This document shows positions 23,268 through 34,197 of a DNA stretch of 64,000 nt, piece by piece; position 1 is the first letter of the stretch, and each line of letters starts with the position of its first letter. The DNA is from Acephala macrosclerotiorum (taxonomy: Eukaryota; Ascomycota; Leotiomycetes; Helotiales; Mollisiaceae): the NCBI GenBank assembly GCA_014904845.1, contig MU119318.1, positions 101,788-165,787 on the forward strand. Direction: 5' to 3'. Below the pieces are notes generated by a model. It did not search any database and was not told the origin of the DNA. It was given only the letters and a program-made list of their open reading frames with translations. Position numbers and translations under genes: made by a program.

Positions 23268-24061
23268 AACGAACGAACATTGATACCTACTTCAAGCACA
23301 AGTACTCTACGCTTGCGGAACATTATTGGACATAGATATTTTGAATGAACAGATTTTTGTTTCGAACCTTCGGATGAATGAATGTCCATCCTTCAACGTG
23401 CATTCGAAAATACCCCTGACGAGCTGAACAACAAGCCATAAGGCTTTCTTGTGGCACTGTAAAGCCTCTTTGGCAATACGAAAACAATGCGATTCGTCCC
23501 AACTCAGATATGCACGTGAAATGCTTAATATTTTTGCGCAACAGTTGCCAATTGAGGTCATAATAAGGCTCACTTTGCTGACAACAGGGTCCGTCCTAGG
23601 GTACAGGGGCAGGAATGTTTGCCGAGCAATGACGCTGGCCTTTGGTGACCCCACCAGACCAACACCCCTCCAAGACCTTCGCATGCATCAGAAGTCAGGC
23701 TGAGCGAACCTGGGACATCTTCCTATCCGATTTATCCACCTCGCGCTCGAACATCGAACATGCCATCTTTGGATATGGTTCACAATTGCACAGCCTTGCC
23801 AATTATCTCTACGAATCTGAAGGAAGAGTGAATACTTGCCGCGCAATACGTGTGTTCGATCCAGGCATCTGTTACAAGAGCTCGCAGCGAGGCTGAGTCT
23901 TGAGACCTACCTTGGCCACGACATCCGATCAAACCGAGCGCGTCTTGGTCAAAACAATAACAATATCGCCATCTCCGACCCTCACGAACCTCGCATTTCG
24001 ATGACCAGGTCCCTCACACCCGAGATCTTTCACCAGAGATTCTGCAGATCTAACCACCGCC
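23268..24061. other. Upstream region of the arrestin gene
   Basis: About 0.8 kb with overlapping short frames and no recognised domain. It probably holds the promoter and leader of the arrestin gene. Confidence 0.4.
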
Positions 24062-25637
24062 ATGTCTGTCCGAATCGCCCTCGACAACCCCCACGCCTTC
24101 TACACAAACCTCGACTTCATATCCGGCCGAATAATCCTCTCTCTAACCTCCGACGAAAACGTCTCCGCCATAGTCGTAAAACTAGAAGGCGAATCGAGGA
24201 CCGTCCTAATGCGTCCTATGGGTCCCATGGCTGGACAGCCAATGTATGCACAACGCGACCGACGACGAGAAGGAATCGCTACTGAGAACCATAAAATACT
24301 GTATAAAGTGGCTCAGGTGTTTCCAACGACGGGACCGAGCCAGCAGCCGATGAGTGGAATGGCATATACGTTGCGAGCTGGACAGCATGAATATCCGTTT
24401 AGGATTAAGATACCGTTTAATAATGGGTGTTCGGATCCTCAGCAGCAGCAGATGATGGGTGCGTTTGGGGGGTTTGGATGGAGTGGGATGCAACAGATGC
24501 AATATCGTCATGTTAAGAGAACTTTGCCCCCGAGTTTGACGGGTTTCCCTGGGGAGGCGGAGATTAGGTATTATATCAAGGTTACGGTTCAGAGACCGGG
24601 TTTGTTCAAGGAGAATAGGAGGAGTGCGATTGGGTTCAAATTCTTGCCGATTGAACCTCCTAGGCCGCCGAAGACGCAGAATGAGGTTTATGCTAGACGA
24701 CCGTTTGAGTTTCAGGCGGGTTTGGCGGGGTATGGGAAGAAGAGTTCCTTATTCAAAAAGACGCCAACGAAGATGAGTGATACAGCGCCGAAGGGGGAGA
24801 TCGATGCTAGATTACCGAGTCCAGCGATATTGACTTGTAATGAACCAGTGCCGTTGAGGATTATTGTGAGGAAGTTGAATGAGAGTGCGGAACATGTTTT
24901 CTTGACGAGCTTACAGGTTCATCTTTTTGGGTTTACGGAGGTGAGGGCTCAGGATGTGGTGAGGACGGAGACAAGTAATTGGGTGCTGTTGTCGACCAAT
25001 GGGTTGAGTATTCCGATTAGCTTGCCTGGAGATGAATTGAGGAAGGAGACGGTTGTGGATACGAGTTTGTGGAATAGGATACCGCTGCCAAATACGGTGG
25101 CTCCATCATTTCATACTTGTAACTTGACAAGGAGGTATGAGTTGGAAGTTAGGGTGGGGTTGGGTTATGGTGTTCCGGGCGAGATACAGGTTTGTCTTTC
25201 CCTCTCTAACAGTATTCGGACTGAAGCTAACAAATGGGCTCGAAAAGCCACAAACAATAACCCTCCCCCTCCGCTTCCAAATCGAAATCTACTCCGGCAT
25301 TTCACCCCCCGCCGCCCTCCTCGACGCCATGGCTTCCCAACCTGTCCGTCCAACGGTACCAGTGCGCCCTACCCAACCCGCGTCAGCTGCGGATCCATTG
25401 TATCCTCCTCAAGCACCGCCAGGTGGCCCTTCAGCAGATGATGCACCGCCTAGTTATGAAGATGCGATGGCGGATGAGATTAGCCCTGCCGATGGACCGA
25501 GGAGAGAGTATAGTGGTGTTACGGATGTTAATGCGCCGGGGTTGGATGAGAAGGGTGCTGCGCCGAGGTATAGTTCGATACAGGGGAATCCGGGACCTGG
25601 GCCGGGAGGACCGGGCGCGAGGGGTGGTGTTGTTTGA
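24062..25637 (+). CDS. Alpha-arrestin (ART-type ubiquitin-ligase adaptor)
   Basis: Alpha-arrestins bring Rsp5/Nedd4-type ubiquitin ligases to plasma-membrane transporters for endocytosis. Exons are 24062-25189 and 25248-25637, 505 residues; the intron has a GTTTGT donor, a GCTAAC branch site and an AAAG acceptor. The N-terminal arrestin fold begins MSVRIALDNPHAFYTNLDFI with a GRIILSLTSDE strand, and continues with LRAGQHEYPFRIKIPF. The second arrestin lobe follows (RLPSPAILTCNEPVPLRIIV, later ETSNWVLLS). Exon 2 carries TITLPLRFQIEIYSGISPP and a proline-rich tail with a PPSY ligase-binding motif at about 443-446 and a possible second site APRYS. The C-terminus is Gly/Pro-rich. No break seen. 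Confidence 0.88.
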
Positions 25638-26722
25638 TGGGGAGTGAGAGGGAGGTTTGTCTAATTTTTGGTGTTGAGAGATGCATAGCAAAGCGAGACT
25701 TTTCAGGGGGCCGAGCGAGGGAAAGAAGGAATACCCAGTAACGAAGTGTATGATTATGAGTTATGACAGATCAATAACGCGTTGAGCTAGGGACTCGGAG
25801 AATCCCTCTAGCGATAGGAAGAAGCTTGGCATGGTTTTTGCGCTGAGTAGATGAAGGAACGCTCCAAGCGACTTCTGAAAAGGCGCAGGAGAGCTGCCTC
25901 ATAATAGAGAATACCAAACTTCCATCAAGCTGTTATAATCTTACATTAGTACTTAGCATGTGCACCCTTTGATATGCGTTCACGGGGATTCAATTTCACG
26001 ACATAAAAGGAGGAGAATCTCCTATTGAATGTTGAACAATAACGCATTGATATTGTAAGATCCAATAGATCCTCCTCTCTCCATACAGCAAAGTCTCAAA
26101 TCACGACAATGATTAATATAACAATAAAGCTAAAGAAGGAGACCTGGATTGAGGTATAGTCCATCCAATTTCCCACCATTTGACGAATGAAGACTTAGAC
26201 TGCTCTCAACAATCCAAACAGACATTTTGGCATTTCTACTTTCCAGATCAGCTAAAAATCAACATTACAATAGACGGAGAACACATCTTCCTCGCCTCTT
26301 CAATATCACGTTTCGTCTGGCGATATATAAGTGTTTGATAGCAGAATTTCCGTGATAGCAAATCTTGTATGGCATCCTCAATAAATACATCCTGGTTTGA
26401 AGTAGCAGTACGGAGATAAAGCTAGGAACGGGTCCGGTAAAGCACGAGGACGCACGAGAGAGATTCGTAACGTTAGCAGCGTCACCACCAGCACCACCAT
26501 ACATCTCAAATTATAGATGCTTGAGTCGTCTACTGGGAGCTTAATGCTGTCGATAGAAGTTATTTTATAGTCAGTTCTGCCAAGGGCGGTGTGGCGTCTG
26601 ACGGTTTTCAGGCGTGAAGGAAAATTCGGGCATGGCCAGAAGATCCAAATTCATGACATTTATATCAATACTGCGTCCTATGCTTCTTGAACCCGCGCTC
26701 CCTTTGGCTCTCTGGACTATCT
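25638..26722. other. Convergent intergenic region arrestin / RPA43
   Basis: About 1.1 kb between two converging gene ends. No coding frame, RNA gene or repeat was recognised. Confidence 0.5.
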
Positions 26723-27652
26723 TTATCCTCCGACACAACACCCACCAAGCCTCCGTCCAGCTTTGTCTTTTGCTTTTTCACCACTCCTCCCTTCCCTCTC
26801 GGCTTGAGTGAGTTCTTGTTCGTCATCATCATCAAGCATCGTCCCCTCAATGCTCAAAAATCCCCTCTCACGATCATGACTCGACTCAATCTCCTTAACC
26901 CGAAACTTAATCATGCCCTCAACCTTCTTCCCCCTTCCATCAACCCAACACCCCTGTCCATCCTCCGCATACCCCTCATTCCGCCCTTCCTCCCCATCCC
27001 TATTCTCCAACTCGCTAACATCCCTCCAAACCCAATCCCTCGGCAGCCGTTTCCTCTCAATACTAGCATTAAACAGATTCCAACACACCACCCCAAGATG
27101 TCCCTCATTCTGCAAATTCACATATCCTTCTAATTCAACTCCTCGTTCAGGCTTGAATAGCAGGAAATCGGCAGTGAGCCATGTCCAGGAGACGGCGTAT
27201 TCGTCGATGTTTTGGAGGAGGACTTGTGATGAGGTTGTGGTTCCGAAGGCGGTTTCGGATAATCGAGGGTTGGTGTAGGAGAGGAGGACGCCGCGGAAGG
27301 GGGGGTAGTAGGTTAGGAGGAGGGGGGAGAGGTGTTCAGCGCAGAGGCCTTCGAGTGGGTATTTTTGGGAGATGGGCGCGAGGGGGAGGTAGAGGGAGGA
27401 GGTTTGAAGGTGGAATGGCGAGTTCTGGGTGTCGCTTTGTGTCGGAGGTTGGAGTGCAGAAGAGGTGTGTTTGTCCGATTTGTGTTTCTTTGATTTTGTT
27501 TTCTTGTCGCTGCCTTCCTCTCCATGGTCTCTTTTCCGTTTCTTTTCGCCGTGTGTGGAGGATTTTGACTTTTTGTCGGATTTCGATCTGTGTTCTTCCT
27601 TTTTGGGAGACATTGTGGAGGGTTGGACAGAGGGTGTCTTCTCAATTGACAT
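26723..27652 (-). CDS. RPA43: DNA-directed RNA polymerase I subunit RPA43
   Basis: A43 forms the Pol I stalk with A14 and contacts Rrn3 to start rRNA transcription in the nucleolus. The single exon encodes 309 residues, near the 326 of yeast Rpa43. The first 70 residues are Lys/Ser-rich and resemble nuclear signals (KKSKSSTHGEKKRKRDHGEE). The tip domain follows at about 80-150 (SSLYLPLAPISQKYPLEG, later LSPLLLTYYPPFRGVLLSYT), then the OB-fold with GYVNLQNEGHLGVVCWNLFN and IERKRLPRDWVW. An acidic loop and a basic C-terminus complete it. The C-terminal residues GGCCVGG are unusual; a short unseen 3' exon is possible. It is divergent from the J-protein gene across 257 bp. Confidence 0.87.
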   Translation of the reverse strand: MSIEKTPSVQPSTMSPKKEEHRSKSDKKSKSSTHGEKKRKRDHGEEGSDKKTKSKKHKSDKHTSSALQPPTQSDTQNSPFHLQTSSLYLPLAPISQKYPLEGLCAEHLSPLLLTYYPPFRGVLLSYTNPRLSETAFGTTTSSQVLLQNIDEYAVSWTWLTADFLLFKPERGVELEGYVNLQNEGHLGVVCWNLFNASIERKRLPRDWVWRDVSELENRDGEEGRNEGYAEDGQGCWVDGRGKKVEGMIKFRVKEIESSHDRERGFLSIEGTMLDDDDEQELTQAEREGRSGEKAKDKAGRRLGGCCVGG

Positions 27653-27909
27653 TTTTGAATCTTTTGAGGCCGTTGATGAGAGGATTTAAGGTTATTTGAT
27701 CTTTTTTCGAGGCTGCAGGTCGGCGCGAAAGGAGCGGCCGCTTGCAGGGGTCCTGGCCTCGGGAACGTCAAAGTTGTGGACAGGTTGAGCCTCGCGACGT
27801 ACACTTCTTGATGCGGCGAACATTCATTTTCTCTTGCTTCCATACACAATATCGCTCACTTTTATGATATTCGTCCAGTGACTGCTCAAGCGCGTCTGCG
27901 ACGGTCATC
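27653..27909. promoter_or_regulatory. Shared divergent promoter region RPA43 / J-protein
   Basis: Only 257 bp separate two divergent start codons, so the promoters must overlap here. No specific site is claimed. Confidence 0.5.
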
Positions 27910-29043
27910 ATGTCTGCTAACTTGCTTTCTCTTGCTGGCTGGACGTTTCTTCCAAATGTAAGTACTGCAACCTCAAGGAGGCAACATAGGATACAATGCT
28001 AACACGTTGTCCAGCTTGTCACAGGATGGGTTCAGAGTGTATACTATGGCATCACAATACGAGCTGGTGAACCAAAACCACAACCAGGCCAACCACGATG
28101 GGTCACTCACCGACGGCGCATACACATCATGGTTGTTTCGGCGTACCTCCTCTACACAATCTACGAAGCAGACTGGGACATACGGCGAGCTTCCGACTAC
28201 TACCAAGACCTGGGCATACCACATAATGCCAGCGATAGAGACATCAAATCGAGATTCCGGCGCTTAGCAGCTATACACCACCCTGACAAAGTCTCGTCTT
28301 CGTCCCCCATTTCCGAGAACTACTTCGTGCACTTGAAGCTTGCACAAGACACGCTTTTAAACCCAGCAAAACGATTCGCATACGAACGCTTCGGGCCAGA
28401 TATGATAAACTGGCAACGCTGCTCCAGCATGCGCGATTTCGTCCTCCACGGCCTCCAAGCCATCCTCCCATACTACGGTGCGGCGGCAATTTTCATGTAC
28501 ATCCTAGGACTATTAGGATACTTGGAATGGGGCAAATACTGGCGATGGCTTACCTTGGTCGGGCTCTGCGTATTCGAACTACATACCATTTCTCGACCGC
28601 ACTTTCCTTTGTTCGCGACAAACTTCCTCAATCCGATTTTGATGACTTTCACAAACCATCCCCCATACCTACCTTACCAACTCATTCTCCTAGCTAGGAA
28701 GATGAGTATCACGCTCTACATCGCTTTCTCGCAAATAGGGCCTTTGCTCCAACCTCAAGACAGGGTAGCAATGAACTCGAATTCGGAAATGGCATTGAAG
28801 CAGCAGTTAGACAGGTTAGAAGCCACAGCCAAACAAGCAGATGCGGAAGCTACGAGGCAGGTACAGATGGAGCTGAGTCCGTTTGGAGGAAATCCACAGG
28901 CTTTGAAGCAGGTAGAGAAGGAAACGAAAGATTGGCTGGTACATAACACTATTAGGAACGATCCGGAGGTTAGAGATGCGATGGGTACGTTGCTGCAGCG
29001 GAGGAGGGCGGATGCTCCTGCTGGTGCCAGGGGGGATAGATAG
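27910..29043 (+). CDS. Membrane-bound DnaJ (J-domain) protein, ER-type
   Basis: Two exons, 27910-27957 and 28015-29043, give 358 residues. The intron has GTAAGT and CCAG ends with a GCTAAC branch site. Exon 1 encodes MSANLLSLAGWTFLPN, joined in frame to LVTGWVQSVYYGITIRAGEP. A first membrane segment is near residue 55 (IMVVSAYLLYTIYEADWDIR). The J domain follows (about 75-145): YYQDLGIPHNASDRDIKSRF, HHPDK carrying the HPD motif near 105, and NPAKRFAYERFGPDMINW. Further hydrophobic segments lie at about 165-190 and beyond, and the tail is a charged helix (LKQQLDRLEATAKQADAEAT). J domains stimulate Hsp70 ATPase; the Sec63-like membrane placement suggests an ER partner (BiP), which is inference. 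Confidence 0.85.
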
Positions 29044-29294
29044 ACTGCTATTTGGTATTCTTGGCTTAGCGATAATACAATATAGATTGTCTTAAAGATT
29101 TGTACTTGGTCTTGATTTGTGGGGTAGGGGGTTGCTTTCGCCTCCCCTAAAATGAGGTCATGACACGTGATTCGTTTCGCTTCGCTTCGACGGGAATGAC
29201 AAACCGAAATTGTGAGTGCCCATCTTGGAGTTATAAATCACACACAACTCAATTGTTTCTACTAAATTCTGTTCCGAACTGTTGCCTAGACATA

Positions 29295-30136
29295 ATGGTA
29301 CGTCTTTGAAGTTCGAAAATAAGTCATGCGGCATGGAAACTGACGATTTCAGGTTCACGCCGACTCGTCGAATTTTAAAGCGGATGTCACAAAAGAGGAG
29401 GCCTACAAGCAAGTACTAGAGCAGGCCGAGCTACTTCTTGAGGGTCAAAGGAATTGGGTATGTCATCTTTCCTTGGATGCTGTAATATTTCGCTCACATT
29501 GACTAGGTTTGGTATGTTCTTTCCTGATTTGAGTCTGTGTCACGTGGAATCAAAGTCAAGCTTGAGCTGAAGAGTCGAGCTTGAAAGAGAGGGGCGTTGG
29601 CTGATTTGTGTGGGAGCAGCAATCTTGCGAACGCGGCGAGTTTATTATGGCATGCGTATAAGAGTCTTCCGAGTCCTAGCAGAGATGTAAATTGGGCTGG
29701 TTCGTTCCTTCCTCTTTCATATCACAAAATTTCACTAACGAAAACCAGGTTTCTACGTCCTGGATCACTCAGCAAAAGAGCAGCTCATACTTGGACCCTT
29801 CCAAGGCAAAGTAGCATGTCAAACAATCAAGTTCGGCAGAGGAGTATGTGGGACTGCGGCGGCAAAGAGGGAGACAGTGTTAGTTGAGGATGTTGAGCAG
29901 TTTCCGGGTCATATTGCTTGTGAGATTTCAAACTTGCTGTTTCATGTAGTAATGATTGCTGAATTCCTACAGGCGATGGCGATTCGAGAAGTGAAATCGT
30001 GGTCCCCATCATAGTGGATGGGAAGACAGTTGCGATTGTCGATATTGATTGTGCAGTGGTGAAGGGCTTCGACGATGTTGACAGGAAGGCGTTAGAGGAG
30101 CTGGCTGCATTGCTAGGGAGAGCGTGCGATTGGTAG
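29295..30136 (+). CDS. Free methionine-R-sulfoxide reductase (GAF-domain fRMsr)
   Basis: fRMsr reduces free methionine-R-sulfoxide using thioredoxin; the yeast homologue is YKL069W. Six exons give 175 residues: 29295-29297 (ATG alone), 29353-29457, 29507-29511 (5-nt microexon), 29620-29699, 29749-29919 and 29973-30136. Joining gives NWVCNLANAASLLWHAY across the microexon and NWAGFYVLD across the fourth intron, both conserved in the family. The three redox cysteines are Cys88 (VACQ), Cys98 (GVCGTAA) and Cys122 (HIACDGDSRSEIVVPI), with the same 10 and 24 spacing as yeast Cys91, Cys101 and Cys125. The C-terminus is LGRACDW. The many introns do not damage the frame, and all active residues are present. 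Confidence 0.92.
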
Positions 30137-30649
30137 AGGTAAGTTTCTCCTTCTGGTGTTGGCCATTCTTTAACAATGTGCTGATTCTGACCATACCTCA
30201 GTTGTAATGATAAAATGGCTTATCGCTTTTGATACCCCGATTCCCTTGAATAATTCACTTACTGGAGCTGAAAAGGTTCGTTTTTGGGCTCTCCAACACT
30301 TAATAGTAAGGCGTTATCTCGCCAACTCTTTGAACATCAAGCAATGATGTCCCGACTTCGGCCATCTCGTGTGCAGGCTTTGCATTTCCTTGAACGCTGA
30401 AGGTTGCTTTCGATCTGGATAGTTCACACCAAATTTTGATTGTACTTTCTCTTTTCGGCGAATGATAGAAGTCTGGTAACCCAGGTGGGCTGGTCTTTCT
30501 AGATCCCGTACCAAGATCCAATTGTGGGACCCACACAATCTGTGAGTGTAATCTCCAGTGAGTCAAGTGCACGAAATGTTGCCAAATTTGGCTATGAGGT
30601 ATTCGTAAAGTAGAAATGATAACTTTGATTTGCATTGCATAAGTTCGAG
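30137..30649. other. Intergenic region
   Basis: About 0.5 kb after the fRMsr stop. Minus-strand frames overlap here but show no domain. Nothing was recognised. Confidence 0.4.
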
Positions 30650-31177
30650 ATGTCTTCCAAGCGGGAGACCTCTTTCAGATTTCATCTTGTTGACTTCACT
30701 TATCAGGGAACGACTTTTCATAAATCGCAACACACATCACACAGAGTTCGAAAGGTCAAGGTGAGCTCCGCACCCTCATCTCATAGCACCGCTTCTCCAC
30801 CGTACCAGGCAAACAACCAAGAGAAGACTAGTAATCTAGAGGCCAATGTACCCCCTCCGCCAGCACCGGCACAGAGAACCTCCTCCATTAAACATACCGA
30901 AGTACCACAATGGAGATGGCCAACAAATTAGTGCAGAGAATGGCTCTTATCTATCCGCACAGAAGTCTTCAACTTTCCCAGAGAAGAAGCAATGTTAGCA
31001 ATCAAGTTTGAAGGCAGTGGTCCAATGTTATATATCACATCAAGAGAGGACTGGATGGAGATTTTGGGGTATCAGCGAGGGAGGAGTCTATATGCCCTGC
31101 TTATGACAGTCAAGAATGGGCGTGGTGCAATGCCCAGCAATATCGCTATCGACAACGAGGTCAAAAGAGGTCAGTGA
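30650..31177 (+). pseudogene. Hypothetical protein gene with one in-frame TAG
   Basis: From the ATG at 30650 (MSSKRETSFRFHLVDFTYQG) a single frame of 176 codons runs to a TGA at 31175, broken only by a TAG at 30929-30931. Residues on either side, PQWRWPTN before and CREWLLSIRTEVFNFPREEA after, read as one continuous compact domain (later FEGSGPMLYITSREDW and LGYQRGRSLYALLMTV), so the stop appears to be a mutation. A CAG to TAG change at a CpA site would fit RIP-type mutation. A second frame (31116-31352) continues beyond it and may be a frameshifted tail. The family is not identified. An intron that removes the stop cannot be fully excluded. Confidence 0.45.
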
Positions 31178-31599
31178 AAGAATCGTCGAGACGGAGGATC
31201 GCGGACGAGCTACTTTATATTCAAGGACTCAGGTCTACTGGCTTGGCAAGTTCGATAAGGATAAACGCCAAGGGGTATACATGATCCTTGCCTTCAACAG
31301 AAGGAAGAAGGACGCCGTTCCACCGGAGATCAGTACCGCGGGATGGAAATGAAATGGATGTGAAGATTTCTATCAAGAGAGTCTATGATTTGGGCGAGGG
31401 GTATGTTGCTGCAGAAGATAGTCGGTGAACGTAGGCCACACTTGAGCAGCCTCATCCATCTTACATTCTTCTCAGGGCTCTAGAAGGTCTATAAAATAGA
31501 AGGTGAACATTACAATACAGATTAAATCTATCCCATACCGCTTTTCAAAAGTCGTTCCATGAAAGAAGGACTCAACGTCACCAAAACTCCACTCCCTCC
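31178..31599. other. Intergenic region
   Basis: Between the interrupted ORF and the MFS pseudogene; part may belong to a frameshifted tail of the former. Nothing else was recognised. Confidence 0.35.
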
Positions 31600-33527
31600 T
31601 CATACCACTGCCGATGCCTCTATTATATCCTCAACCTTCTCATTCGTACTCTCCTTCTTCACACTCTTCCATTCCATGCCCAACGCCCCCAAAATACTCA
31701 GCGCCGCCATCGCAGCAGCAGCCACAAACGTGACCACAACCGCATCATTATAAGCCGTCAACATCCCATCCACCTACTGACTTCCCAAACTCTCAACCTT
31801 AGCCCTCAATCCCCAAGCACCATTCTCAGTCACAACTTCCAGATCCAGGGCAGGAACTAACTCAACCAAATTCTGCACAAGTTTGTTCTGAAATATACTT
31901 TGGCCAATGGAGAGGAAGACAGCACCGCCAAGTGCTTGTGCGAAGATGATGGCTGTGATGCCGATGGGTATGTCTATTGGTGAGAGTACAGCTTGGACGG
32001 CCATCATAGGTTGTTGAATTCCCATGCCTGCGCCTGCGCCGAAGAGAATTTGAGTTCCGATCCAGAGATCTGTTGAAGTTGAGGTTGTGAATGTGGTCAT
32101 CAAGCCTGCACCGATAGACATTGAGACTGAAGAGCCGAGCATGAGTGGGACGTAGTATCCTATTGCAGTGGTCTTCTAAAGTTAGCTTTTCACTTGTTGC
32201 ATTTCAGGGGAGGAAGGGGCAACTTACGACGAAACCAGCACTGATTGAAGTGAAGGTTACAGAGATGGCGGTAGGCAGATAATCCACTCCAGGCCCTGTC
32301 GCAGTCGTGTTCTTGATAGCTTGAAACCACAATGGCAGGAAATATGTGATGAGCAGGAACGCAGCACCCAGACAGAGCGTCGCCAGACACCGAGCCCTAC
32401 CGAGCGCTTAGATGATATGAGGAGGCAGAGTTGCGAGTGTCCCTTTCTTGACCTGAATGGTGCCCCAGATCATGGAAAGAACGGCGAACATGACGAAGAG
32501 AAGAATAACTCGCCAGCTACCCTAGGGGTATTGGGAGCCTCCCCATTGGAGAGCGAGGAGGAGGCAGACGATTGCGGGAACGAAGAAGATCGTGCCGAAG
32601 AGGTCAAATTGGCGGCGTCGCTCGGCTGGAGTCATAGCAGCAGCTTTCTTGTTGGGAGGGTCTGTGAAAGGGAACGTTATCACGAGGAGGGTGACTGCTC
32701 CGATTGGGAGGTTGATGCAGAAGCACCATCCTTACATCATTAGCTTTGGATTTCTTCTAGATGAAAACAGATGATATGGTGACTCCCTCCATGAGACTTT
32801 TTCTGTAAACACACCCCCAAGTAGAGGTCCAACACCCTGGCAACTCCATTGACTGCGCTGATCAAGCCCGTATAGATCGGTCTCTTATGCATTGGTAAAC
32901 TGAGTGAGATGATCTACCTCTTCCTATTAGCCACGACCTTCATTTCATCTTTCAGCTGGGGAGACTCACCACTAAAGCTCCAGAAATGATCCCCGCACAC
33001 CCAAGGCCCGCCAAAGCCCTCCCAATAATCAACATATCAGAGTTCTGCGCTGCACCACAAAGCGCGCTGCCTGCCTCAAAGAGCCCAATGGCGCCAAGGA
33101 ACGTCCATTTCACAGAGATGTAGCTGTACATTTTGCCGTACATGAGCTGGAAGGAGCAGCTTGTCAATAAGTATGCGGAGCCATACCATCCGATGTCATC
33201 GAGGGAGTTGAATTCGTTGGCTATTTTTGGGATGGTGGTGGTGATGATTGTGCGGTCTTGAGAGATTGGATTAGCTTGAGTTCTTGGATGGAGGGATATG
33301 AATTAAAGGATAAGAAGGAATGGAAATACTTATAAGACCGACGAGGAAGACTGCGAGACATAATGCTATTGTTATGAGAGTGAGATTGACGCCATTTGGG
33401 TATTCTGGTGAAACTTCTGACTTTGGAGGTAGGCCTGGAGATCTATCGAAGTCATCGATGTATTTGTATCTCTGGGTGCGTGTTTGGTGTCCATATTGAT
33501 CGCGTCAATGGTGGTCTCTTGAACCAT
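31600..33527 (-). pseudogene. Broken MFS multidrug transporter (14-TMS DHA2 type)
   Basis: Read on the minus strand from an ATG at 33527 (MVQETTIDAINMDTKHAPRD), the gene follows the order of a fungal DHA2 drug/H+ antiporter: YPNGVNLTLITIALCLAVFL, then [83 protein letters not shown] and the C-terminal half at 32142-31774. It is clearly disrupted. The N-terminal segment and the first membrane segment are in different frames, a one-base frameshift lies near 32845, and in-frame TAG codons occur after GGSQYP (about 32527), after LPPHII (about 32415) and after ESLGSQ (about 31780). Introns can still be recognised. The family exports toxins or drugs; this copy should be non-functional. Confidence 0.82.
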
Positions 33528-34197
33528 TTAGATGTTTTCGGTCGGCTAGATTTGACCCGGAGATGTTTTTTATGGTGGAGGTAATGTGAGTGAAGCGATG
33601 AGAGCTGATGTCTCAAAAGAGTTGGTGTGAATAAAGAAAGATATATAAGGAGAATCAATCTAGATAGATACATGGTACATTGAGGCAAAACCGTAAGGCT
33701 ACGGCACGACAAAGGACGTCCAATATCCCGTCCTCCTTCCTGATTGACGCAACTCGCAAGCCAATCCGGCGTGATACCCGAAAGTTTAGCACAACTTGCC
33801 GAGAAAGTACCTCCGTATGCACATTGGTGATTAGTTCATATTTACCCACACGATACCGGAACACTCACTTGCTGCACCAGGTATCCACACCGTAGACCGA
33901 AAACTTCTGAATAAAGGTCTGGATGCATGCATGTACACCTCACGCCGCAGTGCTCTTTTGTAGATCTTCCATTTATCCAACCAATGAAAACAATGAGCAT
34001 GCACAAGACATCATCGAGATTCTCCCCCTTTACCCAGTCTCGCTTGATACGGAACTTTTAAGTGCCGCAAATTCCGCCGTAGTCATCAGGTGTTCAGAAA
34101 GTGGTGTGCCTTTCAACACCGTGGAAAATCTCAACGACAACTACGAAACTTATCTTGAGCCGTCATTCACCGAGGACTCGTCCGGCATTCGTGAGCT
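33528..34197. promoter_or_regulatory. Divergent upstream region MFS pseudogene / Zn2Cys6 gene
   Basis: About 670 bp between head-to-head starts. This is the normal place for binding sites of a pathway-specific Zn2Cys6 regulator. The open frame at 33923-34300 overlaps the true first exon in another frame and is taken as chance. Confidence 0.4.

Noticed and set aside
26687..27133. 148-codon plus-strand frame opposite RPA43
   Set aside because: Antisense shadow with Pro/Leu/Ile-rich content.
27313..27849. 178-codon minus-strand frame overlapping RPA43
   Set aside because: Out-of-frame shadow of the Lys/Ser-rich RPA43 N-terminus; RPA43 has clear family motifs.
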